Assembly: GCF_028858725.1 (NCBI RefSeq)
Contig: NC_084761.1
Span: 21,234,501-21,298,500 of the forward strand
Length of the DNA stretch: 64,000 nucleotides
Source of the DNA: Colius striatus
Taxonomy: Eukaryota; Chordata; Aves; Coliiformes; Coliidae
Direction: 5' to 3'
Shown: one piece after another, positions 38,121 through 47,050 of the stretch
Numbering within the stretch: the first letter of the stretch is position 1
How the letters are laid out: every line of letters begins with the position of its first letter
The notes under the pieces: model-generated
Databases searched by the model: none
Told to the model about the DNA's origin: nothing
The model's input: only the letters and a program-made list of their open reading frames with translations
Position numbers and translations under genes: made by a program

Positions 38121-38934
38121 TCTAGCCACAACACAGGTACCACTTCCTAGTCCTGCGGTGTGAGGAAAGGCACTGGAGATGCAGGAAGGAGGGGGCGGTA
38201 TCGGTGCTGCCGGGCAGCCCGAGGCAGCCGTGAGACAAGCAGGACAGTGATGCTGCCCTGCATTCCTTTCTGCATGGGCTGGTGGGCAAGGCAGGCTGAG
38301 AAACGGGCTGGGTGTGTTACATCCTCCTTTACTCAGGGCTCTCCTGCTGCTGCCCTCCGCCACAGCCAGTTGCTCTCTGAGGACTCTTGCTGGAAGGCTG
38401 GACCTTGATCAGCTGCATTTTTAAAAGCAGGACTCATCCTTAATCTGGTAGGATTAAAAGGGATGCAGTTTTAGCTACTGCCCAGAATTTAGTCGATGTA
38501 AACAAGTGTTTTGCAAACCCCAGAACCAACAAAAATCTGTTGTCGTAAGGAAAAACAAACACTCCACCCTGGTTCAGCGCCAGGCTGTGAGCTTCACACC
38601 AGAGTCTGCGACCCCAAACCCACAGTCTCACTACTGCTGGTGACTGTGGCTGTGCCCAGCAGCTGCTGCCTGCCCTGAGGGGTGCACAGGACTTGCCTAT
38701 CCAGGGTTTCACCTGCTTCCAGCACAGCCATTACATCCTCTCACTGGTAGAAAAGCAAGAAATGGGAGAGAGGGCAGAGAAGCTCAGACAACAGTTCATT
38801 GGATTAATTTAAAAGTACATTCTTCAATAGGTTGAATCTGCTTCACAGCTTTTTTTCTGCCTGCCTGGCTTCCCCTTGTGGGATGCCCACCAAGGTCCCA
38901 TCTCCACTGGCAGGGGATGCCAGGGAGCTGTCTC

Positions 38935-41247
38935 TCAGTGGCTCTTGCCGCTGGTTCGGTGGGATGCTGCCCCACGGCCGTGCTGGGGCCTGAGGCAGGT
39001 GGGCAGTGCCGCCCTGCCATGGGACAGAGACACCTTGCTGACAGAGGACACGCTGTGCGCCAGGGGCTGTGTGGGGAACATAATGGTACCCCGGGGTGCC
39101 TCCAGGAGCTGCCAGATCTCCCCTGAGGTGGAGCTACCCAGGTACTCCCAGGGCCGGCGCCCGCTGCTGTCCCGCACCTGCACCTTGCACCCCAGCTGCA
39201 GCACCAGCACCTTGATGACGAGCTGGTGGCCGTGTATGGCAGCCAGGTGCAGCGGAGTGTAGCCGCAGCCCGAGCGGGCGTCCACGTCCAGGGCCAGTCC
39301 AGCCTGCCGCGCTGCCGTCGCCAGTTCCTGCAGGCCTGGCCCGTCGCCGTGCTTGGCCAGCCAGTGAAGGACCGTGAAGCCTGACATGAAGTCCCGCTGC
39401 AAGGCCAGCTCCGGCTCTTCCAGGAAGAGCCCCCGCACCCGAGCCCAGCGCCCCTCTGACACTGCCACTAGCCAGGCGTGCTCCCGCCGCCCCAGAGGCA
39501 CTGACAGACCCCGGTTTGGGACATTCCTAGGGGATGTCCTCTTGGAGGACACGGTGCGGGACTGCCGCCCACAGTCATTTGTCAGTGATGGGGGGATGCT
39601 CTGCACCTCCAACAGAGCAAGCTGGCACCTGATGCTCTTGAAGACAGGCAGTGATGCTGAGGAGCTGCTCTCTGGGGCTTGGGACCTGTTCCCTTGCTGT
39701 GCTGGCAGCAAGGACTGGGAAGAGGGTGACCTGGCAGAGGCTGGCTGCTGGGACTGTGATGACAGTGGCCGGTTAGGAGACTGATGAAGGGATTGGGATG
39801 GGGATGGTTGGGTGGGGGACAGCACACCAGGACCTGATGGCAGTGGCAGGGTTTGTCTTGGATACGGCAACAGGATTTGAGATTGGGTTGATCTGTTGGT
39901 GGTCAGCCCTCTGCATCCCTTTGGCAGGGACGGGGACGAGGACGGTTTGGTGGGGAGTTGCTGCAGGGACGTGGACTGTGCCGAGTGCAGCCCGGTGGAG
40001 GGTAATGCATCTGGGCCTGACAGACGCGGTGTGGATGAGGAGGGGCTGGAAGGGAGCTCCTGCAGCGACCGGGACAGGGGCAGCACCCCTGGGGCGGACA
40101 GCAGCAGCATAGACTGGGACCGCGGCGGCTCGGCGAGGGGTGGCTGTCGGGGCCGGGATAGGGGCAGCTCGTGGGGGGATAGCGCCCTGGGACCCGATGA
40201 CAGCGACGCAGACTGAGATGGTCCAAGGAGGGGCCGCCCTCCTGGGCCTGCGGAGGGTGGTAGGGCCTTCAGCAGTGGCATCCTGCGGTGGGGTTGCGGC
40301 GGAAACCGGGGCTGAGACAGCCTGAGACAGTCGGGGGCCGACACCCCGGGGCCCGATGGCAGTGCGGGGGACTGGGTTGGGGGCGGCCCTCTAGGGCGTT
40401 GTGGTGGCAGGGACCCGACCGGGGCCGACCCAGCGGAAGGCAGCACCCCGGGCTTCGGGGGCAGCGGTGGGGACGGGGACCGGGACGGTCTAGCAGAGGG
40501 CGGCTGCAGAGTCTCGTATGGGGGCGGCTCGGCGGGAAGCGGCAGCGGCGATCGGGACGGAAACGGCCCAGCGGGGTTAAGTGCCCCAGGACCCGACGGC
40601 AGCACCGGTGTCCAGGAGCGCGGTGTCCCGGCAGGATGAAGCGTCCAAGCCCCCGAGGACAGCGGCTGGGTCCGGTACGGGGGCGGCTGCGCGGGGGGCG
40701 GCGGCGGGGAGCGGGAGCGGGGCGGCCCGGCGGGGGACGGCGGCCCGGGGACCGGCGGGGGGGCGGCGGCGGCGCGGCGCGCCCGGCGGCACTCGCAGCA
40801 GGGGCCGCCGCGGCCCCGGGCGGCGCAGCCCCTCGCGACGGCGGCCCCCGGCGGCTCCCCCCCACCGGGACGACCCTTCGCCGCCGCCTCCCCGTGGGGG
40901 CCGCGCCGCCGGTCGGGGTCGCGTCGGGACGGCGGCGGCTCCTGCTTTTCCTCGTCCCGCTGTTCCTCCGGCGGCGGCGGCGGCGGTAGCTCCTCATCGA
41001 GGAGATCGCGGTACCTGCGACGGAGGACGATGTCCTTGGAGGCGCCGGGGACGGCGGCCGGGTGGACGGTTGCCAGGGAATTGACGAGGCTCTTGAAGTA
41101 TTCGCGGCGCTCCCGCCGCTGCTGCTCCGTCAGCGCCGGGTCGCGGAGGAAGCGCTGGAAGTGGCGGAGCAGCGCCGCGTTGGGCGCTCGGCCCCCAGCC
41201 CCCCAGAGGAAGTCCAGCACGGCCTCCTGGCTCAGCTCCCGCGCCAT
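38935..41247 (-). CDS. SOWAHB: SOWAHB, sosondowah ankyrin repeat family member B (single exon, 770 aa)
   Basis: Intronless gene for an ankyrin-repeat protein of unknown biochemical role. The N-terminus MARELSQEAVLDFLWGAGGR, then NAALLRHFQRFLRDP, and IVLRRRYRDLLDEE (about residues 1-85) form the SOWAH N-terminal domain and match SOWAHB rather than SOWAHA. A short conserved block FKSIRCQLAL lies near 536. Two ankyrin repeats occupy about 620-706 (FMSGFTVLHWLAKHGD and GYTPLHLAAIHGH), followed by the SOWAHB block SGEIWQLLEAPRG. The length is close to the human protein (793 aa as I recall). The start is the ATG at 41247-41245 with A at -3 and G at +4. The frame stays open for 77 further codons to an ATG at 41478, but the family begins at MARELSQEA. 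The middle (about 95-530) is Pro/Ser-rich and repetitive, and the last ~40 residues are diverged. Confidence 0.95.
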   Translation of the reverse strand: MARELSQEAVLDFLWGAGGRAPNAALLRHFQRFLRDPALTEQQRRERREYFKSLVNSLATVHPAAVPGASKDIVLRRRYRDLLDEELPPPPPPEEQRDEEKQEPPPSRRDPDRRRGPHGEAAAKGRPGGGEPPGAAVARGCAARGRGGPCCECRRARRAAAAPPPVPGPPSPAGPPRSRSPPPPPAQPPPYRTQPLSSGAWTLHPAGTPRSWTPVLPSGPGALNPAGPFPSRSPLPLPAEPPPYETLQPPSARPSRSPSPPLPPKPGVLPSAGSAPVGSLPPQRPRGPPPTQSPALPSGPGVSAPDCLRLSQPRFPPQPHRRMPLLKALPPSAGPGGRPLLGPSQSASLSSGPRALSPHELPLSRPRQPPLAEPPRSQSMLLLSAPGVLPLSRSLQELPSSPSSSTPRLSGPDALPSTGLHSAQSTSLQQLPTKPSSSPSLPKGCRGLTTNRSTQSQILLPYPRQTLPLPSGPGVLSPTQPSPSQSLHQSPNRPLSSQSQQPASARSPSSQSLLPAQQGNRSQAPESSSSASLPVFKSIRCQLALLEVQSIPPSLTNDCGRQSRTVSSKRTSPRNVPNRGLSVPLGRREHAWLVAVSEGRWARVRGLFLEEPELALQRDFMSGFTVLHWLAKHGDGPGLQELATAARQAGLALDVDARSGCGYTPLHLAAIHGHQLVIKVLVLQLGCKVQVRDSSGRRPWEYLGSSTSGEIWQLLEAPRGTIMFPTQPLAHSVSSVSKVSLSHGRAALPTCLRPQHGRGAASHRTSGKSH

Positions 41248-41500
41248 GCTGCGCGCCAGCCGGCTGTCTCTCCGTACTCCGTCTCGGTGCTGCACCTCGG
41301 TGCTCGGCGCTGTACCCAGGTGCGCGGCGCTGCCGCGGCGGGGAAACCCGCCTCCTGCCGCGCCGCGCCTCTCCGCCTCCTCCTCCTCCTCCTTCGCGGA
41401 CGGGCCACCGCCCCCTGGTTGCCTTTGCCCGGGGTGGCGGCCCGTGGGGCCGCGCGTCTGGCGTGACAGCGGTGACAAACGGCAGCAGTGAAGGAGGAGA
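40250..41500 (-). promoter_or_regulatory. CpG island over SOWAHB 5' end and promoter
   Basis: Very GC- and CpG-rich sequence covering the first third of the coding region and ~250 bases upstream. No TATA box was seen. The richness creates long open frames in several other frames on both strands, which I regard as artefacts. Confidence 0.65.
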
Positions 41501-41550
41501 GCAAGGTAAAGGGGCCGGAGGAGCCTTGCTAGTGCTCCAAGAAGTGCGAG

Positions 41551-41579
41551 GCTAATTTGGTGGCATGTACCAAATTAGC
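41551..41579. repeat. Short inverted repeat next to CR1
   Basis: gctaatttggt (41551-41561) and accaaattagc (41569-41579) are exact reverse complements with a 7-base spacer, about 35 bases before the CR1 copy. Confidence 0.8.
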
Positions 41580-41612
41580 TAGGAGAAAGAGCACTTTATC
41601 AGTCATGATGTC

Positions 41613-41880
41613 AGTGAATGGGCAAGAGGCAATGCGCACAAACTGAAATGCAAGAAGTTCCACTTGTGTATGAGGGGGGAAAAAAAGTGTTTTATAGTGA
41701 GAGTGGTTAAGTGCTGGAGCAAGTTGCCTGGAGCAGTTGTGGTCTGCATCCTCAGACACATTCAAAGCTCTGCTGGACATAATCCTGCCCTGTGTGACCC
41801 CACCTGAGCAGGGGCTGGGCCAGGCTAGATCCACAGGTGCCTTCCAACCTGAACTGCCCTGTAATTGTGGACTTATGAAA
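41613..41880 (+). repeat. CR1 LINE fragment
   Basis: Forward CR1 3' region: gggcaagaggcaatgcgcac, aaactgaaatgcaagaagtt, ttatagtgagagtggttaag, tgctggagcaagttgcctgg, and gggctgggccaggctagatc towards the end, then gtgccttccaacctgaactg. The terminal octamers are decayed (ccctgtaattgtgg). Well diverged, so probably an old copy. Confidence 0.88.
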
Positions 41881-44800
41881 ACACAAAGATAAAGATACAT
41901 GGAGGTGATGTGGTTGAGGGTAGCTGTTATTGCAAACATATGGGATTGTACCGATGTACAAAAACCACATACAAATATTGAGTGCCTAAAGTCAAATTGT
42001 ATCTCCTGTCATCTGTGTATTCACTGCATGGCTGAGGTAGGTTGGACACGCATTGTGTTAGAGTGAGGATCTGATGTTGCTCTGTATTGCTAGTGCTGTT
42101 ACCACGTGTGTAACATTCCAGCTGAGAGGGATGGGCAAGATCAGAATCCTGGTGGGCAACGTGACTTGTATACACCAAACAAATTGCAGCCCCTGCCCCA
42201 GGCAGTTTGGGAAATGAACAGTGGGTGGAAAGTATGGGAGAGAGGGCATGCTGTTTTTTCTGTCAGGAAACAGACACATGGAGGGACTGAGCTCCATATA
42301 GGCTCACTGCCTTTAAAGAGGCCCAAATCAAGCTACAGAAATAATCTCTATTGCAGACTCCAGTGTATCCGTAAATATTTTTTATACTTACAGCCTTCAC
42401 AAGCCCTGGCCAGAGATTGCAATAGATGGTGTGTACAGGCGTGTGATTTCTGTTTCAGTAACACAAAACCCTAGGACAGCTTGTTAGGTTCTGACCCTGC
42501 AAACATATGCAAGAATGGTGGTGTTGCACAGGGCTGTGCTTCTGGATCACTGACAACCCGTATTTTCTGCTGCAGTCCGTGATCCTGCCAGTTCACAGGA
42601 GGAATTGCCCTGTGTAGCTGCAGGACTGCTAAACTGTAACCTCCAGAGTGGTGGGAGCAGCCCTAAAATAAACTCTCGAGTTGCTAGGTTAGAAGTTACA
42701 GTTTATACACAATATATCAGAAGAGTCCTCCAGCGTGCCAACGTTTGGGCTGCTTGGGTGGCAAAGCAAGAGAAACTGTGCTGAATGCTCTGCCACATCT
42801 GGCTTTGGGTTTTCTCTGTGGTGTGTATTGTAGGAGAATGTGGCTACATCCGTATAGGGTTCTGGGAAGAAGGGAAGGTTGATGTTAGTATTTTATCATT
42901 TGCATACATTTTTGGTTCAGTTCTTCAAGGCATAAATACCTTTCTCCCTCTTCTTCCCATGAGCTCTGAATTGCAGTCGCAACTCTGCATTTGATAGCAG
43001 CACACTTCCAATGGAAGCAGTTGAGAAGAAATGAAAGCAGCATAATGTTATTATTGTGATCACAAATATGAAGGGAGGGTAGATTGTGAAGATAAAAACT
43101 CCAAGTAAATAAGTGGCAAATGATGCCACTGTTATGCAAGTGTTGTTTGGGTTTAATGGACTAAGACATAAGCAGGAGGCTTTCCATGACACTGTATTTT
43201 CATTTAAACGCCCTTGGAGGTGTTACCTGCTTACTATAAGCTTAGCATTGTGTTAGAAAAAAAATAGAGGGTTTTCTACTGAGAAATGTCAGCCTTCACT
43301 CTGTGAAAGATTTTTCTTGAAGCTAGTGAAGTGCACTCAGGTAACATCAAGTAGCTGCTGAAGTACATGCAGGACAGACTGGCACTGAGTGCTGGTGCTT
43401 TTACATTGCTGATGTTGGAAAAGCCTCACTGAGCTTGTTTGAGTGGAATAAGTTAAACAAACGTGTCTCACATGACAGTCACTACTGTCTGGGAGCATGT
43501 TGCTTACTGGAGAGCTCAGATGATGGACAATAATATAGCGGTGGGCTGTAATCCCTTTGGTTATGGCTGTTGATAGTCTTTGTAGGCACATGCAAAAATC
43601 TACTGAAAGAGTAGCAGAGGCAGACCAAATCTTGGCATGTGTCTCTGCCCCTATAGCCTGAGACAGATTTTGGAATTAAAGGGGTGTAGTGCTGCATGGA
43701 CACAAGGAGGATCACAGCCCTGCTATCTGGGGTTGCACCATTGCCTGCTTCATGCTAAGAAGGTTAAAGAGACTCTTGTTTCCCCTTAGGCTGTAATGAT
43801 TTACTGTGTCTGCTACTTGGTTGCTTTTGGTTGTGAGTAGGAGTCTTCAGAATGGCTGAATTTACCCTGGTCTCACTCTCTTTGGGCTTTCCAGACACAG
43901 CAGGTCTCTTGACTCTTTGGGTGAAATTTGGGTTGACTTTGATTAGCTCTAATCACAACGTGGAGCTAGGATCAAGCATTACTTCAACATTAAAAAAATA
44001 CTTACCGTCACTTAGTCTTTTAGCTTCCTATTGTTGTGCAGGAAGATGTTGTCTTTAGAGAGTGATATACCTGTGCTTGTTTTTAAGCAGGAGGTAAATT
44101 AACCCCAGTTCTGCATCTGCTTGCATATTTGCTCATCCTGTGTAATCTGACAAATTGCCCCATAGCTGACACAAAAGGTTATGAGAGCAGTGATGTACTA
44201 TATCTGCAAAATGATGGAAACAGCTTTGCAAGAATGGAAACAATTCTCATAGAGTCTGTAAAATGAGGGACTGGCAATTCCCTTTGCACAAGTACCGATT
44301 CTTAGGCGACTTTCAGGAGGGAGAGATCAGCTTCTTCCTACTGAACAGTAGGAATGCAGGGAATTACTCTAGCTGAGATCTAGAAAAATTGCAGAACGTT
44401 TCTTTGTCTTAATGGGCTTTTTCCCCCTACTCTTTCAGCATGAGCAGCCATACTCAGGAAGGTCTGCATGCATGAGTATCATGGAAAAACCTCAGCCACG
44501 GCTCTTCCAGCTTTGGGCCAAGGAAGGACACCATGAGTCACATCTGGGCTTTGCAAATGAAGATCTTTGTGTTAGTTGAACTATGCTGATGCAGGAGCAT
44601 CATGCATTCCTCTCCTTCAGAGAAGGGGAAGCTGTGGTTGCCTCACCCACAGGGGCAGTGAGGGCAGCTCTGTACATATCATCATCAGAGGCTTTCCACT
44701 AGAGGCTGCACTGGTCCAAGCACATTTCACAGCATAGGCACGCTCAGCACCTTCTCACCTAGAGCCATGCTTGCAAGAGGAATTTGCTTACAAGAGCAGG

Positions 44801-46039
44801 TACAGGAGTCTAATGTAGCAGCCTCCCTAGGATATTACCAGTAACACCTAACGCAATAGTGTAATAAAAGCATCGTGTCAGCTGTGTTTGCAAAATATTC
44901 TTGGTAGGAACCCCATTATCATTTTTGGTATAGCAGCTTTGCTGGTGCTAGCTGCTGCAGTGCCCGGCTAAAGGCTGCTGCCCCGGGCACAGACTCTCCT
45001 CCTCAGGGAACAGCAGTGTCAGGTAGTGCTCCTGCCCTTCCCTTGGCTCCTGTTCAGCCTGGGGGCTGTGGGAGAAGCCATAGATGACCACTCTCATATA
45101 CCAGTTCATGAGCCCTTCAAAACACCGTGAAAAGAGATGCAGGAAGGAAACACATGGACTTTGTAGCCCTTTGCAAACAGCCACATGTTTCTTCATAGTG
45201 GTATACAAACAGCCTTTGGAATGAAAAGGTGGAAGTTCTAGATTGAGGTGTATATAAATGGTGAGTGTACACCTGAGATCTATTTACTTACTACCTCGGG
45301 TAATTTGCTTGTAGGAGGCGCTCTCAGCTTTTATCCCATTGCCTTTTTCATTTTGATTCTGTGGATGTTCACATAAGGGGGTAGCTTTGATATGTCTAAT
45401 TCAACCTGTCTTTCATGTGTGCAGCACATCAAGTCTGTCTTTTTTTAGCCTTTCGGGGGTTTATGTTTTGCAAAGCACTGCAGGACCTGACCCAGCAGGA
45501 CCCTTCCTTCACTGCTCCCTTGGCTGAAGATTTGTGAGCAGATGTGTTGAATTTAGCCCCGAGATTCCCCACCTTTGCAGCAACAATGATCCAGCTGTGA
45601 TTCACTTCATCCCTGGAAATCACTTACTGGAGTGGGAGAACAACTGGCCACCACAGCTGTTGATACTTCAACTTTATTTAAAAACAGAGGCTGGGTGTGT
45701 TTAGCTGGAGCAGAGAGCTCAAACAAATAAGAGGAATGTGGTGCCCTCTTGCATCTTTATAGGAGGGCATTAGGAGCTGCTGTTGGCAAACGGCCCCAGT
45801 TGTGAGGGGTCCTGCCTTCCCCCCTGTTACGAATATCTCTTTGCCCCATCCCCATCCACGTTCTTAACTAGCCTGGCAGTAGGAAAACCCAGCTAGTCCT
45901 TGCTTGACCGTTCCCTTGAAAGGGCTCCCACAGTATCTGGGTCTCTTTGCTTTCAGCTGTACCCTCGCTGTGGGGCTGCGAGAGCTGGAGAGAGTGACCC
46001 ATTTGAGTGAAGAGAATGGGGACGAGTAATCGGGCTGGG

Positions 46040-47050
46040 AGCCAATGGACGGGCTGAGCTCTCCCTCCCCTGTTCCTCCGGGCTGGCGGGCAGAGCAGCG
46101 CGGCCCCTCCTCAGAGGGCTCTCCAGGAGAGGCGTTAATTGTGATTACTGCTGGGAAGCGCCCGCAGCCCCGCTGCAGCTCCCTGCCGCTCCAGCCCGTG
46201 GCGGGGCTTCCCCGGGCGGGCGCGGGGCTGCAGCCGGCCGGGGCGGTGCCGCCCGCGCTCCCCGGTGGCCCCGGGGGGTCCCGCCTCGCCGCCCGGCCCC
46301 TTTGCATTGCGCATGGGCCCTCCCCGCCGGGTGGCCATGTTGCAGTCCTAGCAGCCAGCGCAGAGGCGGCGGCGGCGGGTCGGGGAGCGCAGCGCACTGC
46401 ACCGCCATGGCCGTGGCCGTGGGGAGACCGGCGGTGGGTGCGGCGGCGGGGGCGACGCCGGGGGCCGCCGTGCTGGGGGGCGGAGGGGACCAATGCGGTG
46501 CGGTGCTGGGGACGAACCGCTCGAGTGGGGCGGCGTGCGGCGCCGGGGGCGGCGGGGGGTGCGGTGCCGGGGATGCGGTGCCGAGGAGTGAAGGGGTGCA
46601 GCGCCCGGGCGGTAACGCGGGAGGCGGCGGGAGCGCGCTGCCCGCGGGCACGGCGGGCTCGCCGGGACACCGTCACCCCTGTCCGGGGCCCGGGGCGGCC
46701 CGCGCAAAAGTTTTTCGCCCCGATTTGGGGCCGCAGCTCTTTGTTGCGGCGAGGCCGGGCCCGGAGGCGGGCAGCTCCTACAGGAGCCCTTCTCTTCGAG
46801 CCGCTCGGGGCAGCGAGGGGACAGCGGTGGCTGTCTCCAGGCTGCTGCCGCGCTTGGCGGCTCGCCGCGAGTGTTTCTGTCCCGCCAATTCCCGCCGAGG
46901 GGAGAACTTTGGAATGGGGAGGGCCGTGCCTCACACAGGGTGGGCAGCCGGGAAGTCGCCGGAGCCCCTGGAGACGGGTTTTGAGCGCTCGGCTGCGGCG
47001 GGCGCCAGTCCTGGCAATCCCGGCGTGTTAGTCTGCCGACAGGCACGCGT
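46040..47050 (+). promoter_or_regulatory. CpG island promoter of SEPTIN11
   Basis: A ~1 kb block of very high GC and CpG content centred on the SEPTIN11 first exon. No TATA box was seen. Upstream of the ATG are a gcgcatgggcc sequence (about 46309) resembling an NRF-1 half site and gccatgttgc (46334-46343) resembling YY1. This fits a broadly expressed septin gene. Long open frames on both strands here follow from base composition. Confidence 0.75.
46407..46433 (+). CDS. SEPTIN11: SEPTIN11 first coding exon (nine codons)
   Basis: Septin-11 is a GTP-binding filament protein of the SEPT6 subgroup that assembles with SEPT2- and SEPT7-group septins at the cortex and along actin. The exon reads MAVAVGRPA followed by the donor gcg|gtgggt at 46434, phase 0. 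Human SEPTIN11 begins MAVAVGRPS and then NEELRN as I recall. The eight shared residues, the tiny first exon typical of the SEPT6 group and the position after SOWAHB on the + strand identify it. The start context accgccATGG is strong. The frame stays open to the left but has no ATG there. GTPase exons lie beyond the window. Confidence 0.88.

Larger units (their letters stand above)
23881..38934. other. Long intergenic region, no gene recognised
   Basis: About 15 kb between the galectin promoter and the 3' end of SOWAHB, including any SOWAHB 3' UTR. I found no CR1 copy, no exon with family resemblance and no RNA gene. Minor structures: a TTAATTATAA pair at 28124-28151, a short inverted repeat at 30285-30304, an AT-rich belt at about 34.3-34.9 kb, an ACC-type simple repeat at 35336-35358 and a 20-base tandem duplication at 38081-38120. 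No canonical AATAAA was found close downstream of the SOWAHB stop. Confidence 0.6.
41501..46030. other. Intergenic region between divergent SOWAHB and SEPTIN11
   Basis: About 4.5 kb between the two promoters. It holds one CR1 fragment (41613-41880) and a small inverted repeat just before it. Nothing else was recognised. Confidence 0.65.

Noticed and set aside
40269-41504. Other frames over the SOWAHB 5' half
   Set aside because: GC-rich shadows of the real SOWAHB frame.
2091-46433. SHROOM1-SOWAHA-SEPTIN8 (5q31) identity for the block
   Set aside because: The order is the same, but SOWAHB-type N-terminus and C-terminal block, SHROOM3-like ASD2 and the SEPTIN11 start MAVAVGRP all fit the 4q21 paralogues.
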